Shown: positions 6,398 to 9,274 of the stretch, one piece after another
Position numbering within the stretch: position 1 is the first letter of the stretch
Layout of the letters: the number at the start of each line of letters is the position of its first letter
NCBI GenBank assembly: GCA_913009915.1
Contig: CAJVYZ010000075.1
Span: 1 to 9,274, forward strand
Source of the DNA: an uncultured Gemmatimonadota bacterium
Lineage (GTDB): Bacteria; Gemmatimonadota; Gemmatimonadetes; Gemmatimonadales; GWC2-71-9
Direction of reading: 5' to 3'
Length of the DNA: 9,274 bases
Notes under the pieces: model-generated
Told to the model about the DNA's origin: nothing
Seen by the model: the letters and a program-made list of their open reading frames with translations, nothing else
Databases searched by the model: none
Translations under genes and position numbers: made by a program

Positions 6398-6660
6398 GAT
6401 CCTTTTCCCAGGAGATCCTTCAACACTTGGAGATTCAGTGACTGGTCGGCCACGATCCGCTTGAGCCGGCGATTCTCATCCTCCAACTGCCTGAGACGCT
6501 TCGCCTCACTCAGGCCCAACCCGCCGTACTTCTTCCGCCAGTTGTAGAACGTGTTACGACTGATACCGTGCCGCCGGCACAGCTCGTCGGTACCGGCCCC
6601 GGCCTCGGATTCCGCCAGCACACCCAGGATCTGCTCCTCCGTGAATCGACTCCTACGCAT
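6394..6660 (-). CDS. IS3-family transposase OrfA (helix-turn-helix)
   Basis: It has 88 residues from ATG 6660, the usual size. I prefer this start to an upstream TTG (6687) because AGGAGG sits 4 bases before it and MRRSRFTEEQI is the family's usual N-terminus. The helix-turn-helix (HTH_Tnp_1 type) spans about residues 7-45, including ELCRRHGISRNTFYNWRKKYGG. A leucine-zipper-like helix follows (SEAKRLRQLEDENRRLKRI) and normally mediates multimerisation and end binding. The stop TGA (6394-6396) overlaps the orfB start by 4 bases (GTGA), and an AAAAG slip site lies just upstream. Confidence 0.93.
   Translation of the reverse strand: MRRSRFTEEQILGVLAESEAGAGTDELCRRHGISRNTFYNWRKKYGGLGLSEAKRLRQLEDENRRLKRIVADQSLNLQVLKDLLGKGS
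6402..6407 (-). promoter_or_regulatory. Probable -1 programmed frameshift site of the IS
   Basis: On the - strand GGAAAAGGATCGTGA sits at the end of orfA. A -1 slip on AAAAG moves the ribosome from ...GGA AAA into AAA AGG ATC GTG, the orfB frame, giving an OrfAB fusion. The frame offset and position fit IS3-family elements; I did not find a clear downstream stimulatory stem by eye. Confidence 0.6.
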
Positions 6661-6662
6661 GA

Positions 6663-6670
6663 CTCCTCCT
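6663..6670 (-). promoter_or_regulatory. Ribosome binding site of orfA
   Basis: AGGAGGAG on the - strand, with its AGGAGG core 4 bases before ATG 6660. It is the strongest Shine-Dalgarno in the window and fixes the OrfA start. Confidence 0.7.
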
Positions 6671-6685
6671 GACGAGGAGCCCAAC

Positions 6686-6712
6686 AATAACTGGATCAGG
6701 TTTCGGGGGTCA
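6686..6712 (-). repeat. Right terminal inverted repeat of the IS
   Basis: Read inward on the - strand it is TGACCCCCGAAACC, then TGATCCAGTTATT. The matching left repeat starts at 5513. The outer TGACC fits the family habit of TG...CA ends. Confidence 0.9.
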
Positions 6713-6735
6713 GATCATGTTGGTATCCATCAAGA

Positions 6736-6763
6736 ATCACAAATCACCTATCACGTATCACCC
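6736..6763 (-). repeat. Heptamer array ATCACNN (GTGATNN on the - strand), four units
   Basis: On the + strand the units are atcacaa, atcacct, atcacgt, atcaccc. It is the inverse of the array at 5465 and lies just downstream of the DUF1624 stop, so in each case the GTGATNN strand is the sense strand of the preceding gene. Confidence 0.8.
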
Positions 6764-6778
6764 CTGTGTAGGCCCCGC

Positions 6779-7975
6779 CTACATCATCCTCCAATACGAC
6801 CCCGCCGGCTTCCCCAGCTTGAACGCCGTATAGCGTTTACACGCGAAGTACAACGGCACCATCCCGATCACCCACACCACATACAGTGCGCCGTAGCCGG
6901 TCCCGTTCCGGAACGGCAAGCCGATCACCATGAACAACCAGATGTGCGCCAGGTAGAAGAACATGGGCGACCGGCCGTAGACGTCGAGTACTCGGCGCCA
7001 GGATGCTGGGAGATACTGCAAGGCACCCAGTAGCAGGAGATTGACGCCGAGGGTGACGGTAAGGAACGTCAGGCTGGGTGGATACTTGGTCACGTTCAGG
7101 AAATCGATGACGCTGGGGCCGGGCACCGTGTGGTGGTTGCCGAAACCACCGCCGGCACGCATGACGAAGAACGACACCAGGAGCACCATTCCCGTGCCGG
7201 TGGCGATGCGGACGAAGGACGCCGGTTTGCTCCGTGCCAGACGGCCCAGCGCCATGCCGCACAGGGTGACGCCCAGCCACGGTACCACGGCATAGATGAC
7301 GAAAATGAATCCGGTGATGCCCGGCGCGTTGAGGAAGCGCATGAGGGGATTGAATTGGACCATCATCTGTGACGCGTCCGGTGTCAGCAGTTGGCTCGCA
7401 ACCGCCGCCCCGATTCCAGCCACCAGCAATACCATGGTGGGCAGCGCCGACAGTATCCCCGCGATGATCATCGACAGCCCCAGGGCCGTCAGGACGCCAA
7501 ACAGGATGCCCCCGCTGAAGGTTCCGCCCGGGGTGACCGCGACCGGCCACAACGCGTCCTTGTTCGCCACCAGAAAGCCGGTTATCCAGGCGGGATTTTC
7601 CAGAAACTGGTTGATCAGCACCAGCACGAGTCCCCGGGTGATGAAGTAGCGGGCCACACGACCCTGGCTCCATCCCAGGGCGATGCGGGATTCCCGGAAC
7701 AACGCCATCCCCGCGCCCATCAGTAGAAAGAATCCCGGCGCGCTCAAATGAGTGATTGCCCGAGTAAAGAAAGCGATCGCGCTGGGGTACTCCGGCAGCG
7801 GCACGCCCCAGTACTCGCCCGGGTGTCGCTTGGCCACGAAGAACGCCACGTGGTCGATGGCCATGACCACCATGATGAATCCGCGCAGAACGTCTATCTG
7901 GCTCAGCCGCCCGATCGCCCCGGGTTGGGGAGCAGGACTCTGCGTAATCGATTCAGTCTCGGCGACGCTGGTCAC
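6779..7975 (-). CDS. DUF1624/HGSNAT-like membrane acyltransferase family protein
   Basis: The protein has 398 residues from GTG 7975. I prefer this start to the GTG at 7981 because GGAG ends 5 bases before it, whereas it overlaps the earlier codon. After a polar N-terminus, residues 24-42 read LSQIDVLRGFIMVVMAIDH, the signature of the heparan-alpha-glucosaminide N-acetyltransferase catalytic family (PF07786), with His42 at the position of the acetyl-accepting histidine. FLLMGAGMALF and about ten hydrophobic spans follow, among them NPAWITGFLV and YAVVPWLGVTLCGMALG. The human member passes acetyl groups across the lysosomal membrane to glucosamine; bacterial substrates are unknown, with envelope sugars a reasonable guess. 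It is convergent with the LOG gene across the IS and divergent from the deoxyhypusine-synthase-like gene. A link to the sulfatase through glycan metabolism is speculative. Confidence 0.88.
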   Translation of the reverse strand: MTSVAETESITQSPAPQPGAIGRLSQIDVLRGFIMVVMAIDHVAFFVAKRHPGEYWGVPLPEYPSAIAFFTRAITHLSAPGFFLLMGAGMALFRESRIALGWSQGRVARYFITRGLVLVLINQFLENPAWITGFLVANKDALWPVAVTPGGTFSGGILFGVLTALGLSMIIAGILSALPTMVLLVAGIGAAVASQLLTPDASQMMVQFNPLMRFLNAPGITGFIFVIYAVVPWLGVTLCGMALGRLARSKPASFVRIATGTGMVLLVSFFVMRAGGGFGNHHTVPGPSVIDFLNVTKYPPSLTFLTVTLGVNLLLLGALQYLPASWRRVLDVYGRSPMFFYLAHIWLFMVIGLPFRNGTGYGALYVVWVIGMVPLYFACKRYTAFKLGKPAGSYWRMM

Positions 7976-8211
7976 ACACACTCCGGGGTGAGGGGCAGTC
8001 GAGGAATGAAGTCTTAGAATTTGGGGAGGCTGGTGGCCGGTGGCTAGGGCCTGAGACTGAGGCAGCGAAGAGAGCTAGGACGGGCTCCTTTTCCCTCTTA
8101 GCCCTCTTTTCCCTCTTAGCCCTCCTCGTGATCACCGTCCCACGCCCCTAGTCTAGTCCCCCCTCGAGTTCAGGGTATCTTCCCACCCACCCTCACGCCG
8201 GGCCTCACCGC
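7976..8211. other. Divergent intergenic region with two repeat types
   Basis: These 236 bases separate the divergent DUF1624 and deoxyhypusine-synthase-like genes, so both promoters should lie here. I could not identify a convincing -35/-10 pair on either strand. A short heptamer-like stretch (tggtggc, cggtggc, tagggcc at 8031-8051) and the nonamer array at 8089-8124 take up part of it. The leader before ATG 8212 is C-rich and has no Shine-Dalgarno. Confidence 0.5.
8089..8124 (-). repeat. Nonamer array, TTTTCCCTC and TTAGCCCTC alternating, four units
   Basis: The units alternate ttttccctc, ttagccctc, ttttccctc, ttagccctc, so an 18-base higher-order period has formed. On the - strand this is GAGGGCTAA/GAGGGAAAA, the same unit as the array at 4541. 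Confidence 0.88.
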
Positions 8212-9156
8212 ATGACCAAACTCGCCAACGCTTATCTCCACGGCCGCAGGATCGATCCCGGTGGCATCACCGGGCAGGAAACGGTGGCGGACCTGGTCGA
8301 TGGATCCTTCCTGGCCTACAACGGAGGGCGCCTGCGCGAGGGGTGCCAGTTGTTCGTTCAGGAGATGCTCGATCCGGACGTGACGGTCGGCGTGAGCCTC
8401 ACCGGCGCCATGACCCCGGCCGGGCTCGGCATGAGCAGTCTCATCCCGCTCATGGAAGCGGGGTTCATCGACTGGATCGTCTCCACCGGTGCCAACCTGT
8501 ACCACGACTGCCACTTCGGATTGGGACTGGCGATGCACCAGGGTTCGCCCTTCGTCGACGATGTCGAACTGAAGGACAACGGCGTCGTCAGGATCTACGA
8601 TATTCTGTTCGACTACGACGTCTTGCTGTCCACGGATGACTTCACCCGAGAGGTTTCGGCTCGCCCAGAATTCCAGCGAAGCATGAGCACGGCGGAGTAC
8701 CACCACCTGTTGGGCGGCTACGTCCGCGAGCGAGAGAAGGCCCTGGGTCTGACGAGTCGTTCGGTGCTGAGCGCCGCACACGACCTGGATGTTCCCATCT
8801 ACACCAGTTCCCCGGGTGACAGCTCGCTGGGCATGAACGTGGCCGAGCTGGCGCTCGAGGGCAACCAGCTCAGCTTCGATGTGACGGCCGACGTCAATGA
8901 AACGACGGCCATCGTCCTCGCCGCCAAGCGCTCGGGTGGTCGCCACGCGGCCGTCATGATCGGCGGCGGTAGTCCCAAGAACTTCCTGTTGCAGACCGAG
9001 CCGCAGATTCAGGAGGTGCTCGGCATCGACGAGAAGGGGCACGACTACTTCTTCCAGATGACCGACGCCCGCCCCGACACCGGCGGGCTGTCAGGGGCGA
9101 CGCCCGCGGAGGCCGTCAGTTGGGGCAAGGTCGATCCCGACAGGCTACCCGAATCG
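8212..9156 (+). CDS. Deoxyhypusine-synthase-family protein, C-terminus cut off by the contig end
   Basis: 315 genuine codons from ATG 8212 are present; about 30-40 C-terminal residues are probably missing. The family uses NAD and spermidine to transfer an aminobutyl group. Landmarks: [12 protein letters not shown] (62-73), STGANLYHD (91-99), [12 protein letters not shown] (197-208), DVNETT (227-232) and EAVSWGK (300-306), where Lys306 aligns with the catalytic lysine that carries the aminobutyl imine in human DHS. In the segment corresponding to human GVPKHHIANAN this protein reads [11 protein letters not shown], so one active-site histidine is not conserved, typical of the bacterial branch. 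Bacteria lack eIF5A, and some bacterial relatives make homospermidine or other polyamines; true deoxyhypusine formation should not be assumed. No polyamine gene is nearby. After Ser315 the frame enters adapter sequence ([11 protein letters not shown]), which is not protein. Confidence 0.88.
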
Positions 9157-9222
9157 AGATCGGAAGAGCACACGTCTGAACTCCAGTCACACTGATATAT
9201 CTCGTATGCCGTCTTCTGCTTG
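9157..9222 (+). other. Illumina TruSeq adapter with index and P7 tail (artefact)
   Basis: 9157-9190 is the TruSeq read-through adapter (AGATCGGAAGAGCACACG...CCAGTCAC), 9191-9196 is the index ACTGAT followed by AT (from memory TruSeq index 25), and 9199-9222 is ATCTCGTATGCC...TGCTTG. This is library DNA, not genome. It ends the deoxyhypusine-synthase-like gene artificially, and its reverse complement gives the well-known spurious peptide KQKTAYEI. Confidence 0.99.
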
Positions 9223-9274
9223 AAAAAAAAAAACAACCTACCACACTATCAGCACTACCGCGCTGCACAGCCCC
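9223..9274 (+). other. Poly-A run and read noise beyond the adapter (artefact)
   Basis: Eleven A bases follow the P7 tail, as seen when a sequencer reads past the end of a fragment, and the last 41 bases are unstructured. Nothing here can be treated as organismal sequence. Confidence 0.9.

Larger units (their letters stand above)
5513..6712 (-). mobile_element. Complete IS3-family insertion sequence, 1200 bp (IS407-like subgroup suspected)
   Basis: The element is bounded by inverted repeats beginning TGACCCCCGAA at both outer ends and carries orfA and orfB of an IS3-type transposase on the - strand, with the -1 frameshift arrangement. It looks intact: no stop or deletion in either frame, a strong ribosome site for orfA, and an orfB stop inside the left repeat. 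Bases just outside (gagg on the left, gatc on the right) do not form a 3-4 bp target duplication. Either it was lost by mutation or recombination between copies, or the flanks were joined in assembly. It lies in the spacer between the convergent LOG and DUF1624 genes and breaks neither. The orfA flavour (RRSRFTEEQI...) resembles the IS407 subgroup. Confidence 0.93.

Noticed and set aside
5505..6720. A 3-4 bp target-site duplication around the IS
   Set aside because: The bases outside both inverted repeats differ (gagg versus gatc), and shifting the borders by a base does not produce a match.
9045..9236. A - strand small protein starting MFFFFKQKTAYEI
   Set aside because: It is the translation of reverse-complemented Illumina adapter, a familiar database contaminant, followed by antisense of the deoxyhypusine-synthase-like gene.

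Overview
The window reads as one contig from a short-read metagenomic or draft assembly of a high-GC, Gram-negative-type bacterium. A lipoprotein, Sec signal peptides, a periplasmic-type sulfatase and a ChaN-like protein point to a two-membrane envelope. A Gemmatimonadota-like lineage is my guess from gene flavour and repeat-rich spacers; nothing here proves it. Both ends of the contig are artefactual, which matters more than any single gene.

Left end (1-1055): three unrelated pieces are fused. Bases 3 to about 458 are AT-richer and encode part of a secreted IPT/TIG-domain protein on the + strand. Bases about 459-665 are an antisense fragment of RNase Y (coiled-coil linker running into the KH domain). 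Bases about 648-1055 are the N-terminal part of a HAD-superfamily lipoprotein on the - strand. The RNase Y and HAD pieces share one open frame and look like a fusion protein, but the join falls on a short motif that both families can carry, so an assembly chimera is the better explanation.

Core (1056-9156) looks like genuine chromosome. In order: an arylsulfatase (-) whose formylglycine-precursor Cys is Arg; a small conserved-looking hypothetical gene (-); a ChaN-like haem-binding family protein (+); a LOG-family (TIGR00730-type) nucleoside-monophosphate phosphoribohydrolase (+); a complete 1.2 kb IS3-family insertion sequence (-) with terminal inverted repeats and a probable -1 frameshift; a DUF1624/HGSNAT-like membrane acyltransferase (-); and a deoxyhypusine-synthase-family gene (+) cut at its catalytic-lysine region by the contig end. 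The HAD lipoprotein and the sulfatase run in the same direction 99 bp apart and may form one unit. The other genes are mostly separate transcription units.

The spacers are the most distinctive natural feature. Every spacer between chromosomal genes from the sulfatase rightward holds short tandem arrays, of period 7 (GTGATNN/ATCACNN), 8 (GGGCGGTA) or 9 (GCTGCCCTC; AGGGCTAAG). The insertion sequence sits between two heptamer arrays in opposite orientation.

Right end (9157-9274): this is Illumina TruSeq adapter with an index, the P7 tail, a poly-A run and about 41 bases of probable read noise. It is not biological. I found no defence system, CRISPR array, tRNA or rRNA, and no convincing undescribed multi-gene system.
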